Source: Helianthus annuus
Lineage: Eukaryota; Streptophyta; Magnoliopsida; Asterales; Asteraceae
DNA: 64,000 nt
Direction: 5' to 3'
Assembly (NCBI RefSeq): GCF_002127325.2
Contig: NC_035433.2
Coordinates: 87,537,350 to 87,601,349 of the forward strand
Position numbers and translations under genes: made by a program. The notes under the pieces were generated by a model. The model saw only the letters and a program-made list of their open reading frames with translations, was not told where the DNA came from and made no database searches. Below, piece after piece: positions 34,399-47,221 of the stretch (its first letter is position 1; every line of letters begins with the position of its first letter).

Positions 34399-36093
34399 AT
34401 TTTGGCCTACGGGCCAAACTGGCCAAGTTATTGGAGGGTTTGTTTCTTTTAAATTATAATGGTTTTGGTTTTTAAACAAATGTTTGGGTTGTGATTCTGT
34501 GTTGCATTATGGTGTTTCAGGGTTTTAGAGAATTATTGTACATCGGTATTTATCTCTTCATTGATTGCCTTCAATTTAAGAGATGCATGTTTTTGTTTCC
34601 TGTAATTTTAAATCAGCCGTGAGGGTTGACGACTTAATCGGACCCCGCATTTTTTCCTATTTCTGCAATGTTATTTTTACTATATCAAGGTTGTTTACGG
34701 TTCGGTTTTAACAGTTTTCAGGTCGAATTGCGTAAAAGCAAAAACCCGAAATCTTATGGTTCGTTTTCTAGTTTAAACTGTATGCAGTTTGTAAATAGTC
34801 TGACTGGAATTTTTTATATATGATCAATCGCAAAACTAAACCGATGACTGATTTATAGAGGGGTTGTGGTTGTGTACACTGTAAGCAAAGTCGCTTTTCG
34901 TAAATAAATGATCAGAAATTTTTCTGTATAATCAATCGCAAAATCAAACTGATGACCAGTTTATATGATGGTTTTATAGTAATAAGGTGCACCCCTGTAC
35001 TTTGTTTATGACTTTATTCGATTTTACGATATTGTTGGTTTGGTTGAATTCTTTCTCAACATACGAGAAGCTAAGGCTGAACTATTTTCCCTTGGTTAAT
35101 TTTGAAAGAAGTTATTTATGCCAAGTCCAATTAAGCTTAATATACTAAGAAGCCTAGCGTGACACCCTTAGTTATATGTGTTGTGTTCAGGCTCATAGTC
35201 ATGTTAAACGTGTCATGTCGTGTCAAGCGCTATTTGTTTAACACAACACCACACGTTATATGTGTTGTGTTCAGGCTCAATAGTAATGTTAAACGTGTCA
35301 TGTCGTGTCAAGCGCTATTTGTTTAACACAACACCACACGTTATATCTGTTGTGTTTAGGGTCAATAGTCATGTTAAACATGTCATGTCGTGTCAAGCAC
35401 TATTTGTTTAACACAACACCACACGTTTTGCTAGCTCTAAACTTTTAATATACTAAGAAGCCTAGCATGACACGCTTAGTTAAACGTGTCGTGTCGTACT
35501 CTGTCAACACCACACATTTTGCTAGCTCTAAACTCGCCGTACTCTATCAATACCCTGCTTGGCTTGCGCTAGATGTGTCTGTTTAGAAACTAGCAAAAGC
35601 TTGATTCGAACATGACACTTCTGATAAAGAACTCAACGCTCACTATTATGATTTACGTCGCCACTTGAAGGTTTAATATAGACATCCGAGTTCAATCACT
35701 TCGGTTTTTATGCATATGATATGATACACAACTATTTTTAATTCATATTTTTCAAAATTCTTGGTGAATTAGATCTATGTTTTTAAAGCTATCTTTTTAA
35801 ACAACACTTGCTTAATCTTCTAAAAAACAAACATAACCCAGATGTGTGCACAAATGATTATATGCTACAAGTTGTCATAAAATAATTGAACTCATGAATG
35901 TTTGCTATTGTTACATTATTTTTGGTAAGAATCAACATACTTACTAAAATGCTCTACACATGATTAACCAACTCATAAACTTACAAATGTGATTATTCTC
36001 TACACATAATTAACAGAAAACTGTCTCTATGCAGTATGCACCAACACTTCTCAGACCTATTGTTGCGATTCAAACCCGTCACGGGTCACCATC
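34399..36093. other. intergenic between two convergent genes
   Basis: The probable 3' UTR of the NTF2-RRM gene runs to about 34650. After that come AACCG/CGGTT-type MITE remnants (34690-34995) and a tandem repeat (35171-35425). From 35450 to 36000 I see nothing beyond AT-rich sequence. The 3' UTR of the kinase gene on the other strand probably reaches into 36000-36093. Confidence 0.45.
35171..35425. repeat. three tandem copies of an 84-85-bp unit
   Basis: Units begin GTTATATGTGTTGTGTTCAG at 35171, 35255 and 35340. Each contains GTTAAACGTGTCATGTCGTG and ends in ACACAACACCACAC. Copies 1 and 2 are nearly identical; copy 3 has a few changes. A frame across two units is a by-product of the repeat. 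Confidence 0.85.
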
Positions 36094-39000
36094 TTACAAA
36101 AGGTCGGTTACAGGCGACGAACTAAAAACCGGCTTATCTTTAACATCGGATGCTGGATCAAATCCATCATCGTTACCGTCACTCCCACCTTTTCTTCGCG
36201 GCCTTGCCTCCTCAAGCATGCTTACGACATCTCTCATGGAGGGTCGATCTTTTGCAAGCTTCGCGGTACAAAGCACGGCTATTCTAAGGACTAAAAGCAT
36301 CTCTTCTTCTACATGTCTGCAGTTTCCTACATTTTTATCTATTATATTGGTTAACGGTTCGTTTTCTCTGATTTTCCGACGAACCCATTCGACTATGTCT
36401 ACTGAATCTCCAAACTCGGGGTCTACTGGTCGTTTCCCGGTGATGAGTTCCATTAAAACCACCCCGTAGCTGTATACATCGCTCTTTTCATCCACCTTTA
36501 ACGTGTACCCGTATTCTGTAATCAGGATAAATATGTTTTAGTACGGTGTAAATTTATGACACAACATGAAAACAGAACACAAACCTGAAATGGAAATTCG
36601 CAAGTTTAAGTTTAGTCAAAACAGGCTTAGTTAAACCGTAAACACATTTACTTAAACGAGTTGGGTTTTTTTTTATGATTTTCGTAATATGTATTTTGAT
36701 GTGAATGTTTGAGTATTTTATATCAAATTTTTTAAATAATAAATATTGACATGCTTTTAAATGTATTTTGATGTGAATCTTTGAGTATTTTATCTCAAAA
36801 TTTTTAAATAATAATATTGACATGCTTTTAACCGTAAATGTGTTTTGTATTTTCTTAATCTTTAATGTAAATCTGAAATTTTAAAATATCAATAGCCTAA
36901 AAAAATCATTTTAAACGGGTTGTGTTCATGTCAATCTACAAATACCTAGAGTTCATGTATTTTACACATCTGACATGATTTTCAGGTCCGTGTCAATTTC
37001 GTCCCCCAAACACGACCCGTGTATCACCCCAAATAAAGGTGTCCAAAAAAACAGGTTTTAGGACCGAACCCGGTTTTTTAACCGTTTTTTTAACTGGTTT
37101 CAACCCAAACCGAACCGTCGGTTTGTACATGGTTTCAACCCAAACCGAAACCGGTTTTTTTAAACGAACCGGATCGATTAGTACCGGTTCGGGTTCCCAC
37201 CATGCAAAACCAGTTAAAAAACTGAACCAATTTTTTCCCCTAAAAACCGGTTCAGTTAAAAACCTGGCCGGTTCGATGTGTACACCTCTAACTAAGGTTG
37301 GAGAACTCGCTAGTCGGCCGGTAAGGTGGAGACTAGCGACTACTTGGGATTAATCTGGATTAATCGGATCGGGATTTTAATATGTAATTTTCAGTTTTCT
37401 GTATACATATACACATTTTTATAGGTAAATATTTTAAGTAGCTAGGTTTTAACTCTTACTCAACTCATTTTTTTAAGTATACAAGATTAATTGTTAGAAT
37501 TCACATGGTTTTGTTGGAAACCGATCGAAATTTAGAGGTTTTGGCCGGAATCGCTGATTTTTGGCTGGTCAACTAGGCCGACTAGCGATTAATGAACTGA
37601 TTAACGAAAAATTACTTAATTACTAACCGACTAACGATTAATCGCCGCTTAATCGCGATTTTTAGAATACTACTTCCAACCCCAACCCCAAACACAAGCT
37701 ACCATAAACATACAACTATTCAATCAAAAAGTAGAAACTCACCTGGAGCAATATACCCATAAGACCCAGCCACCATAGAAACCGTCTCATTCTTCTTCAC
37801 CATCATTCTCGCCAACCCAAAATCCGCAATCTTCGCCTCCATATTCTCATCAAGCAATATATTATTCGGCTTCACATCCCGGTGAATCACCGCCGGGTAA
37901 CAATCATGGTGCAAATACGCCAACCCTTGAGCCACACCCACCCCAATATTATACCTCAAAACCCAATCCACACCCAACCGTTGTTCTCCGTACAACGCAT
38001 CACCTAAACTCCCATTTACCATATACTCATAAACAATCATCCCATTATTATCATTATGCACAAACCCCAACAATCTAACAATATTCCGGTGCCGGAGTTT
38101 CCCCAAAACGTTTACTTCTCCGACGAAGTCACCGGCGCTGGTGCCCATTTCGATGTCAGGGTTCCTGTTGTTGTTCCAGAGTTTCTTAACCGCGACGACG
38201 TCGTTTGTTCGTGATATCTTTGCTTTGTATACTACTCCGGTGGCGCCCATCCCAATGATGTTTGATTCTTTGATACAGTTGAGAATATCTGTGCTTGTGA
38301 ATTTGAGTTTTTGGAATGAGATTAAACGATACGGGTGCTCTGTTTTACCCATTTCGAATTGGGGTTTGAAACAGAGTCCGGTTTTGTTTAGTTTGGAAAA
38401 CAGAGATTTTCCGGCGAAGGTTGTGATTACGACGGCGAGGATCACTGATGTTCCGATCAACCATCCGGCGATGATGTGGGTTGTGTGGGAATCCCTGTGT
38501 CGTGAATTGTAGATGTGTCCGGTGCATGGAGGTAAGACATTGCCGCATAATCCCCTGTTTCCGGCGAGATCTTTAGGGTTTATTGTTCTCAGCATACCGT
38601 TTTCCGGCACCGGACCTTGAAGGGTGTTGTAGGATACGTTTAGAGATTCTAACGCAGGTGAGTTTCCGAAGCTTTCCGGGATGCCGCCGGTTAATGAGTT
38701 GTTGGATAGATCGAGAACGGAGAGGGTTCCGATCATGGAAATGGTTGCCGGGATTTCTCCGGTGAGGCGGTTGTTCCGTAAATTTAGGTAAACTAGTTTT
38801 TGGCACGAAGCGATGCTCGCCGGAATTGATCCGGTGAAGCGGTTTGATGAAAGATCAAGGACGGAAAGCGTAGGGCAATCTTGGAATAGGGATGGGATTT
38901 TCCCAGTTAAATTGTTTTCGGAAACTAGAAGGTTTTGAAGATTGGGGATCGAAAGAATCGACGATGGGAGCGTCGATTGGAGTTGGTTTCGAGAGAGATC

Positions 39001-40386
39001 GATGAATGAAAGAGAGGGTGACGATGAAATGTCGTTAGGGATTTGACCGGTGAGATTGTTGTTTGCCAATTCGAGTCGTTGGAGCTTCGGTAGACTGCCG
39101 AATCCGACGGGGATTGTTCCCAAAAGGAAGTTGTTTTGTATTCGGACGCGAACCAATGAGTTACAACGAGACAAACCGATAGGGATTGGTCCCGATAACT
39201 TGTTATTGAAGAGAATTAGTTTAGTGAGATTACCTTGATTGCAAATGGTTTCGGGGATGGGCCCGGTGAAGGAGTTTGACGATACATCAACCCATTCCAG
39301 AGGGGAATTGAGCCCGAGGTCATCCGGGAGAGGACCCGAGAGGGAATTGTTCCATAGCTCGAGAACTACCAATTGGCTTAGGCCGCTAATCCCAGCTGGG
39401 ATTCCGCCTGTTAGCCTGTTGGACATCAGATTGAAGAGCTGTAAGTTCTTCAATTCTGATATCTTAGCTGGAATCTCTCCTGACAACATGTTATCAGAGA
39501 GATCCAGCTGAGTCAGGGAAGTCATCTTTCCGACTTCCGGAGGAATTCTTCCTCTCAAATTGTTCTTGTACAAGAACAATGCCTCTAACGACTTCAAATT
39601 CTTGATCTCCGGAGGAATCTCACCCCCGAGATTCCCATACGCCAGATCAAGATACTTCAAATTCGACAAATTCCCAATCTCCGCCGGAATACCACCCGCA
39701 AACTCATTGTACCCAATAATGACACTCTCCAAACCCGAAATCTCACCGATTTCTTTCGGTATCGATCCGGTTAAACTATTCCCCGAAAGCCCGAGAAATT
39801 TTAACTTCTTCAAATTCTTAAACGAAACCGGAATCGAACCCGTGAAGAAATTCCCTCTCAAATCCAACGTCTCTAACGCCGTGATATTCCCGAATTCCGC
39901 CGGAACATCGCCGGAAAAGTTATTACCGGAGACATTAACAAAACTCAACCCGACCGCCATCCCCAAACCTTCCGGAAACAAACCAACAAAGTTATTTTGA
40001 CTCAAATCGACATATTCGAGCAATGTAAGACTCGAAAACGATCTGGGCAACGATGTAGAGAACTCATTACAACATAGATTGATAGTAGTAAGACTTCGAA
40101 GCCGTTGAATGTCATCGGATATCCTCCCGCTCAAATTCCGCTGCGAAAGATCAATCTTTTCGATTCTCCCGACCGAATTACACACAATTCCAGTCCAATT
40201 ACAATGCACATTGTGTTCTGAACTCATCTTCCAATCTTGAAGCTGATTTAACGGATCAAGAAGGTGTGATTTGATGGATAGCAGAACAGAGGCTTCATCG
40301 TTGACCTCAGTCAACTCTGCAAAAAATGAAGAACAACAGATCAAGAAAATGAGTGAGAACAAACAATGGGGTTTGAACATGATCAT
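36094..40386 (-). CDS. MIK1: LRR receptor-like kinase, MIK1/PXL2 type (LRR-XI, TDR/PXY relatives)
   Basis: Two exons on the minus strand, 40386-37743 and 36515-36094, joined GT-AG inside the APE motif, giving 1021 residues. Signal peptide about 1-23; N-terminal LRR cap with CNWTGIVCN; about 21 LRRs to residue 600 (LSGEIP, LTGGIP type); membrane helix about 638-658. The kinase has its glycine loop [10 protein letters not shown] 711-720, Lys734 in VAVKK, HRD 835-837, DFG 855-857 and APE made by the splice. It is an RD kinase and looks active. The HRD loop reads HRDVKPNN, where close relatives usually have HRDIKSNN. The tail SSPVTDLL parallels the Arabidopsis MIK1 end. MIK1 acts at the plasma membrane with MDIS1 in pollen-tube attraction, and relatives sense CLE peptides; which ligand applies here is unknown. 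The start could also be the second Met (40380). Confidence 0.9.
36690..36833. repeat. 72-bp tandem duplication in the MIK1 intron
   Basis: TGTATTTTGATGTGAAT begins at 36690 and again at 36762. Both copies contain TTGAGTATTTTAT and ATATTGACATGCTTTTAA. Confidence 0.8.
37033..37290. mobile_element. AACCGG-rich MITE in the MIK1 intron
   Basis: The left end AAAGGTGTCCAAAAAAACAG and right end GATGTGTACACCTCT are imperfect complements. The inside is made of AACCGGTTT-type palindromes. It is the same composition class as the remnants at 34690-34995. Confidence 0.5.
37292..37683. mobile_element. hAT-type MITE in the MIK1 intron, second copy of the 43665 element
   Basis: AAGGTTGGAGAACTCGCTAG through GATTAATCGCCGCTTAATCG and AGAATACT. 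It is colinear with 43665-44086 (shared TATACATATACACATTTTTA and AGATTAATTGTTAGAATTC). The ends are more decayed and the 8-bp target duplication is not clear. Confidence 0.7.
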
Positions 40387-43300
40387 GGTTGCTCTGTTTC
40401 ATGAATTGCAGTGAAGATTTGGGTTAAATTTCGATCATTTTTGGATCTAGATTGAGAGTAGGAATGGAATGGAAGTGAAGTGAAGTGGTGAATAAAAATA
40501 TTTGTAAGCAGAGAGTAGCAGTAGCAGTTAAGCAGGTAACATGGGGGAGATTAGTAATATTATATTATATTATAATTATAAGAATTTTATTTAAAGATTG
40601 GAGGTGATGGTGGAAATTTGGAGGTATTGAATAATCATCCGACATGAACATGGGATAGAATGTGTTTTCTATCCTAATCCCTATATCTATATTTTCAATT
40701 TGTATATATACTTATTATTAGCTTAGATCATATATTCATATACCTATTTGAAAAATAGTTGTGTTAGACGTGTCGTGTTTAAGGGTTGGTGTATCTGAAC
40801 TGAACATGATATAAACTTGAAAATCGGCTTAGATGAATAAACCTGAAAATGATACAAATTTTAAAGGGTTGATATAAATACGACGTGTTTAACCTGATAC
40901 TTTTTGTATATTAATACTTTGTAATTAAGATCTTATAATAAAAATGTAAATTTATATAAAACAATTATGTTTTAATTGAAAAATCTTATGTTAATTTGTT
41001 CTTTTAAGTTTTGATTATTGGGGTAAAGTATAGAATCAATTTTAATTTATGATAATAGATCGCATTTTAAATAATAAGACAAATTATGAATAGGTTCGAC
41101 GGATTATCCGGTGAACTTATTTGGGTAACACAAACATGATCAGTTTAACTAAACGTGTTTACAAGTTCAACTTGAAACTGACACAAACTCGTTTTTACTA
41201 ATCCTACACCCATAAATTTCATGTTATATTCATGTAGTGTTAAACTTTCACGCCTACTTTGATATACACCCCTACTTATACGTATGCTTGCATAAGTCGC
41301 TAGACGCTCGCAGGTTAGTTGATGGGTGAGTTGCGAGTACTCGGTCTAGGCGGAGAATTATAAAGAAATTAGTTTTCGGGAAAAATATATGTCAAATAAT
41401 AAAGAAATTAGTTTTCGGGAAAATATATATATGTTAAATATTATAAGTTTACTAATATTGATAACAAAATACTTGAATATCAATATAGGGGAATGTTCAA
41501 ATGAAAAACACTAGTTAAAATGAAAACCTGAAAACTAACTACAAAAGCATCTCTTCTTCACAACCCATTTAGCGCTCGTTACTGGGTTGGCGGAGCTTCG
41601 ATGACCCCCCCCCCCCCCCCTTGGGGATGGGGTGTGGGCGCTATATGACGCTACGAACCTGATGTGGCGAAAGGCGGTATATCACACCCCCTGGCCTTAA
41701 GATAAACAATATTATTAAAATAAAAACTAGTATTGATTTATCTAATTAATTTAGCTCTCAAATGATGGAGGGTTGTGGGTATATTTGGAGTTGCTTATGA
41801 GTGAAGGGCACCCTTCAATGCAATCTAAGCTCATGAAACCAGTTTAGTACTTGGAAACACATTATTTCATTTTAAAAATATAACTTTCTTTATGTTTATA
41901 TCCCAGATTATGACAAAGATTCAAAGAGTCAAAATCACTCAATACCCAACCCCACATAAACTACCCATTATACACAATATATATATTGTTATAATAATAA
42001 CAATATGCCACATAAAAACATTTTAAATTGGAATCAGGCCATTTCTTTTACATCCAATCCTTTAAATACATACCATTTAAAAAAAAATCACACAAAAATT
42101 CTACCATTCTCTCTACACCAAAACATTTACATTCTCTATACACCCAAAAATATTCACACTGTATACACTTCAATTCACACACAATAAAATAAAACAAAAA
42201 CTTCCCTGGTTCTAAGTTTAATGTAATTTTATTTATGTTATTTGTATTTTTCATTATTAGATATTGTCTTATAATTTTTAAAATTAGTTAATTAAAACAT
42301 TTTGAATACAAGTTTAATCTAAATTAAAATAATTAAGTTTTGGGAAATACGGGGATCTACAGTCTACACCATGCAATCTGGGGAAATTTGTGAGAAATAT
42401 TGAGAAAAGTAAAGAGAAACTGATGTGACGTTGACGTTGACGTATCATAGGAGGTAAACTGGGGAATACGAGAAACTCCCTATGCCCAAGGAAGGATTAA
42501 ACCTAACCCAATTTAGAATATTTTGTGCTTCCGGTGTAGGGAGTTGTTAGACACTTTGAATAGGTAAACTCTCAAATCACCCAATCAAACAGTGCCACGT
42601 CATTTAACTATTTTGTTTACCTATTGCTAAAAAACGTTGGCGGTGGTTAGACACTTTGGAATAGGTAAACTATTTAAACAAAAAAGAAAAATGTATGATT
42701 GGTTGAGAAGGCATCAACCCCACCACACACCCCTCTCTCTCCCATTCCCTCACTATCCCCGATTTGGTGAACCTTCACCGAAAACACCCCAATTTCGGTA
42801 AGTTTGATCGGTAATGAAGGTGGGCATTGGTCATCGATTCGGTAAACTTGTGTTTACCGCTGCCACACCGTATACCCTTAAGCCTTAAGATGCTGTAAAC
42901 TCTTCATTTTATACCAATAATTATGGTAAATTATTATATATAAAACTCAATATCATAAATATTATATAATTTTTCAAATATATATATGTAGATTGCAAGT
43001 TTCTATTGAAAAAAAAGAGATCATGAAGTGAATATTGAAAGATTGATGGGCAGATCATGAATTATTGATGGTTGCAAATACATGTAAATGCATAATCTCA
43101 CATGCTAACATGTGATATATTTTAAGTACCAAAACATAAAAAATAAGAGAGTGGGGTGTCACTTTGGGGCATCAAAAGGTTATCCCCATGTGACTTGAGA
43201 GACAAAACTGCATTAGTTATTCCAATGGTAATATATAATTATAATTATAATTATAATTATTATTATCACAAACCGTTTTATTCACTAGTAAATAGTTGTG

Positions 43301-43565
43301 AAAATATAATGTATTACCGATAATGAGTTATTAGTTTTCACTTGAACTCATCACAATATACCGATTATCAGAAGTGTAAAGAAAATCGTTAACTAGCATA
43401 TAAATACATAAAAATCATGTGAATTATAGATTTTAAAATATAATTGAAAAATAACCGATAATTTATATGAAGTAGAAGTTTAAAACAAACGTATAGACAA
43501 CTAAGTGGGAGTATAATATTAAGCACATTGTTATGGTGTTTTGAGTTTATTATATATATATTTTT
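40387..43565. other. intergenic upstream of MIK1, no gene seen
   Basis: The first ~120 bases are the probable MIK1 leader (GAGAGTAGCAGTAGCAGTTA on the plus strand). From 40760 to 41270 there are fragments of a GACACG/AACCTG repeat. A C16 run lies at 41605-41620, near CGCTATATGACGCTACG. From 42520 to 42890 the GGTAAACT and CACCC-rich sequence (including ATGATTGGTTGAGAAGGCAT) is typical MITE content. (TTATAA)-type repeat near 43235. No credible coding frame. Confidence 0.4.
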
Positions 43566-44413
43566 AGACAAAAGATCAAATACAAATAACTTTAACGTAC
43601 AAAACGTACGAACTGAAGGAAAAGACAAAAAAAAAAAAAAACGCGGTGACATTTTCGTAATTATCAAGGTTGGAGAACTCGCTAGTCGCTAGTCGGCTGG
43701 TGAGGTGGGGACTAGCGACTACTCGGGATTACTCGTGATTAATTGGGATTAACCGGATCGAGTTTTTTATATGTAATTTTCAGTTTTATGTATATACATA
43801 TACACATTTTTATCGGTAAATATTTTAAGCAACTAGGTTTAACTTTTACTCAACTCATTTCTTTTAAGTATACAAGATTAATTGTTAGAATTCACATGGT
43901 TTGGTTGGAAATTGGCCGGAATTGAGAGGTTTTGGCCGGAATATACAGGTTTTTTGCCGGAATCTGGTCAGAAGCGCTGATTTTTGGCTGGTCGACTAGC
44001 GATTAATGGGCTGGTTAACGAAAAATTACTCAGTTACTGGCTGACTAGCGATTAATCGCCGACTAGTCGCGATTTTTACAACACTGGTAATTATCAGTAA
44101 CTATCAAAATTACTCTACAAATGATCCTGTAGAGTAATTTTGATATTTTGTAGAGTAATTTTGTTCTTGTAGGGTAATTATCAAAATTACTCTACAAGTA
44201 TATCAAAATTATTCTGCATCAAAATTACTTTACATGTGAATCAAATTTACCCTGCAAGTTTATCAAACAATATACAATTTAAAATTACTCTACAAATGAT
44301 CCTGTAGAGTAATTTTGATCTTGTAGAGTAATTTTGTAAAAAAATTTAAGCATTTAGTTATGAAATTTAGCTTTATGGTTTAGTTTTTAACTTTTAGTTT
44401 GGGGGGGGGGGAT

Positions 44414-44445
<32 letters not shown>

Positions 44446-44653
44446 GGGGGGGGGTAGGTTTTTTGAGGGTTTTTTTGGTTAGGTATAGTTTTTTGATCAA
44501 AATTACTCTACAAGAACAATTTACAAAATTACTCTACAAAATCAAAATTACTCTACAAGCAAATATTTACGAAAATGTCACCGCATTTTTTTGTTTTTTC
44601 CTCCAGTTCGTACGTTTAGTACGTTAAAGTTATTTGTACAGGAACTTTACCCT
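43566..44653. mobile_element. 1.1-kb element with ~100-bp terminal inverted repeats, split by a hAT MITE
   Basis: The arms ACAAATAACTTTAACGTAC, AAACGTACGAACTG and GCGGTGACATTTTCGTAA are present on both sides in opposite orientation (43566-43664 and about 44560-44653). Between the MITE and the right arm, many copies of AAAATTACTCTACAAG face both ways (44105-44340, 44500-44560). G10, T31 and G8 runs occur at 44401-44455. There is no transposase. Confidence 0.7.
43665..44086. mobile_element. 422-bp hAT-type MITE
   Basis: Starts CAAGGTTGGAG and ends ACAACACTG. It is flanked by a perfect 8-bp duplication GTAATTAT at 43657-43664 and 44087-44094. The interior has repeated GACTAGCGATTAATCG/GGGATTAATTGGGATTAA. 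A second copy lies in the MIK1 intron. Confidence 0.88.
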
Positions 44654-44726
44654 ATATTTTTATAACATTTTTTGTATGTTTTATATTTGTTTTATTGTCA
44701 TTATAGGATGTTATTATATAATATAA

Positions 44727-45720
44727 CTAGGTTATAACCCCGTGTATCACACGGGGTTGAATAAATAAATTTTATATACTAAATAATAAAACAATATACT
44801 TTTAAAATCTCATTTATTGTACGGTTTGAATAAATATAATTTGATATATTAAATAATAAAAAATTATATCTATAAGAACCATATTGTACATGTTGAATAA
44901 AAGTAATTTTATATACAAAATAAAAAAGTTATATCTTTAAAACCACGTGTATTACACGGGTTAAATAAATGTAATATTGTTTATCAAATAATAAAATAAT
45001 ACATCTTTAAAAAGCCTCATTCATTACACATGTTGAATAAATGTAATTTTATATACCAAACAATATAAAAAATTACATCTTTAAAAATATGCGCATTACA
45101 CGGTTTGAATAAATGTAATTTTCTGTACTAAATAATAAAAAATATATATCCTTAAAAAAACCTCGTGTATTGTATGAATTGAGTAAATCTAATTTTATAT
45201 ATCAAATAATAAAAAAATATATCTTAAAAAACCCCATATGTTACATGGGTCGAGTAAATGTAATTTTATACAGTGAAAAAAAAATATTTAATATATTAAT
45301 ACAAAGTTTGGTTTTCGTGATAAAAATAGATTAAAAAGTTGTTGCAAAATTTGTTAACGAAGTCTCAATAAATTTAACCCTTTATTTAGAACTCCGTAAA
45401 TGTATAAATGATAAATAATATTAGTTAATTTTTATTTTAAGTTTCGTAAAATTTATTTTATAGCAAACTAAACAAAACGTTCAAATATAACTAATTCAAA
45501 TAAATAATATTATAAATGAGAAGGAGATTAAACTAAATAATAATTATTCATAAGATATAAAATATTAAATTAAATAATATTTTGTAGGAGGATTATCTAT
45601 ATTTATTTAGAAAATATTAAATTAAAATAATAATTATCTATAAGAGATGACCTAATATAATGACAAGTGTCCCTAAAGTGGTTTCTTTTATTATAGTAGT
45701 TTTTTATTATAGTAGTTAGA
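44727..45720 (-). mobile_element. non-autonomous Helitron, copy B
   Basis: On the minus strand it starts A|TCTAACTACTATAATAAAA (45720) and ends CAACCCCGTGTGATACACGG then GGTTATAACCTAG|T at 44727. It matches copy A at 25158-26427 in opposite orientation. The first ~25 bases are partly duplicated (ACTACTATAATAAAA twice). The 3' half is an eight-unit hairpin array (44737-45260). No coding capacity. Confidence 0.8.
44737..45260 (-). repeat. eight-unit tandem array of the Helitron terminal hairpin
   Basis: Cores at about 44739, 44809, 44880, 44943, 45016, 45090, 45163 and 45232, each reading approximately CCNCGTGTATTACACGGGTT and followed by GAATAAATGTAATTTTATAT. Spacing is about 65-75 bases. Confidence 0.78.
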
Positions 45721-45944
45721 TAGTATACTTTGTAATATACAATTGTACATCTCGATCTTAAAATAAAAATATGGAAAATATAAGACATACAAAGTCTTGC
45801 AACATATATGAGCTTGGTGTGTTTAATAAGGGTGTAATTTGAAGATTGATTAAGAGAAGCAGATGCGGTCACATGGTTGTCACACTGTCACAAAAACGAT
45901 TTATTTCATATCCATCGTTAAGATTTGTATAATTGTAGAGAGAG

Positions 45945-45947
45945 ACG

Positions 45948-45980
<33 letters not shown>

Positions 45981-46000
45981 GTGTGTGTGAGAGAGAGAGT
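45945..46000. repeat. compound microsatellite (TA)n(GT)n(GA)n
   Basis: A TA run at 45954-45980 followed directly by GTGTGTGT and GAGAGAGAGA. Confidence 0.9.
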
Positions 46001-46753
46001 GTATGCATAGTGACTAGTGACTCACATGCTTACATAGTTACATTTCAGGATTACGAAATATTTTTTAGACATTCTTTTTTTTTTTTTTGATTGGAAGGGA
46101 GTAAGTAAATCTTATTGTTAAGACTTAAGTCTTGTTTATAAAATTGTGGACCAATAATCCAATTGAGCCCAGTTAATTTACAAGAAACTAAACCACCCAT
46201 AGTTATAGGGATACATAGAGCCTTGAAGAAAAAATAAGCCCAACTAAGCCCAATCCAAATATGGGTTCATTACTGGCCCAACTGACCAGTCACCAATATC
46301 ATAACTTTGGATGTAAAGATATAACGAGTTAAGTCAAACTCAAATCTAACTGGACAAAACTGACTTGATTCTGTTAACTAGTTTGAACTCTTCCATAATA
46401 CACATAATCTTTTAACAATCGACCAATCAACGTTGTGATAACTGAACTTAGTAACTTTTTTCTGGCGTCGCAACGTTTGCTCTACTATACTGCTTTAATA
46501 ATTCTAAATTAATTGTTTTTGTCTAGGTTTGAACCTGGGACCTCACATTTAAAAAGACATATGACTCTACCAATAAGCTAGCCCCACATTGGCTGAATCT
46601 GTAATTAACCTGCTGCTCGCCTGCTCTACACGATCGTATTGATTTTAAAACCGAGTAACATCATAATCAATTTAGTTTTTTTTTTCTCTTATGTATGATA
46701 AATACAAAAAACACATTAATAATTAAAGCTGACAAGTTTTCTTCACTTGGTAG
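46001..46753. other. intergenic, no gene seen
   Basis: AT-rich sequence without a credible frame. A stretch around 46520-46600 (GTTTGAACCTGGGACCTCAC, ACCAATAAGCTAGCCCCAC) has the wording often left by decayed LINE or gypsy sequence; I cannot define borders. Confidence 0.3.
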
Positions 46754-47221
46754 TAGGGCTCTAAATGAACCAAATGTTCAACGAATAGTTTGTGAACTGT
46801 TCAATGATAAGTTCGTTTATGTTCATTCTTTTAATAAATGAACAACCATGGATAAGAAATTTCGTTTGATAAGTTAAACAAACAAACATGAACAAAGAAT
46901 GCGTTCGTTAGTTTTTGTGTTAATTTGTTAAATATTTTTTTTTTTTTTTTGTGGAATCTTCGTAATCTCTTTCTGATTAAAAAAATGTAGATTGTATTTT
47001 TAAATAAATATATAATATTTGTTTGTGTTCATTTATGTTCAAGAATATTTATTTGTTTTTGTTTGCGTTCGGTAAATGTTCATGAACATGCTCATTTCCT
47101 TTATGAATGAATACGAACACAAAATCTCGCTTGGTAAGCGTTCGTGAACCGTTCATGAACATGTTCATTCCTTAATGAGCGAACACGAACAAGACCTTGT
47201 TTGTGTTCATTTACAACCCTA
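46754..47221. mobile_element. 468-bp hAT-type MITE of the GTTCGTTTA family
   Basis: Starts TAGGGCTCTAAATGAAC and ends GTTCATTTACAACCCTA. Flanks CTTGGTAG and CTTGGCTG match 6 of 8. The interior is dense in TGTTCGTT/AACGAACA. A related copy is 56094-56718; fragments occur at 47780-48740. Confidence 0.78.

Noticed and set aside
35220..35411. 63-residue frame with repeated HTLYVLCSG/HVISVVFRV
   Set aside because: It is produced by the 84-85-bp tandem repeat, as the internal repetition of the peptide shows.
36029..36469. 146-residue plus-strand frame
   Set aside because: It is the antisense of the conserved kinase exon of MIK1. Plus-strand frames over 38141-40000 are shadows for the same reason.
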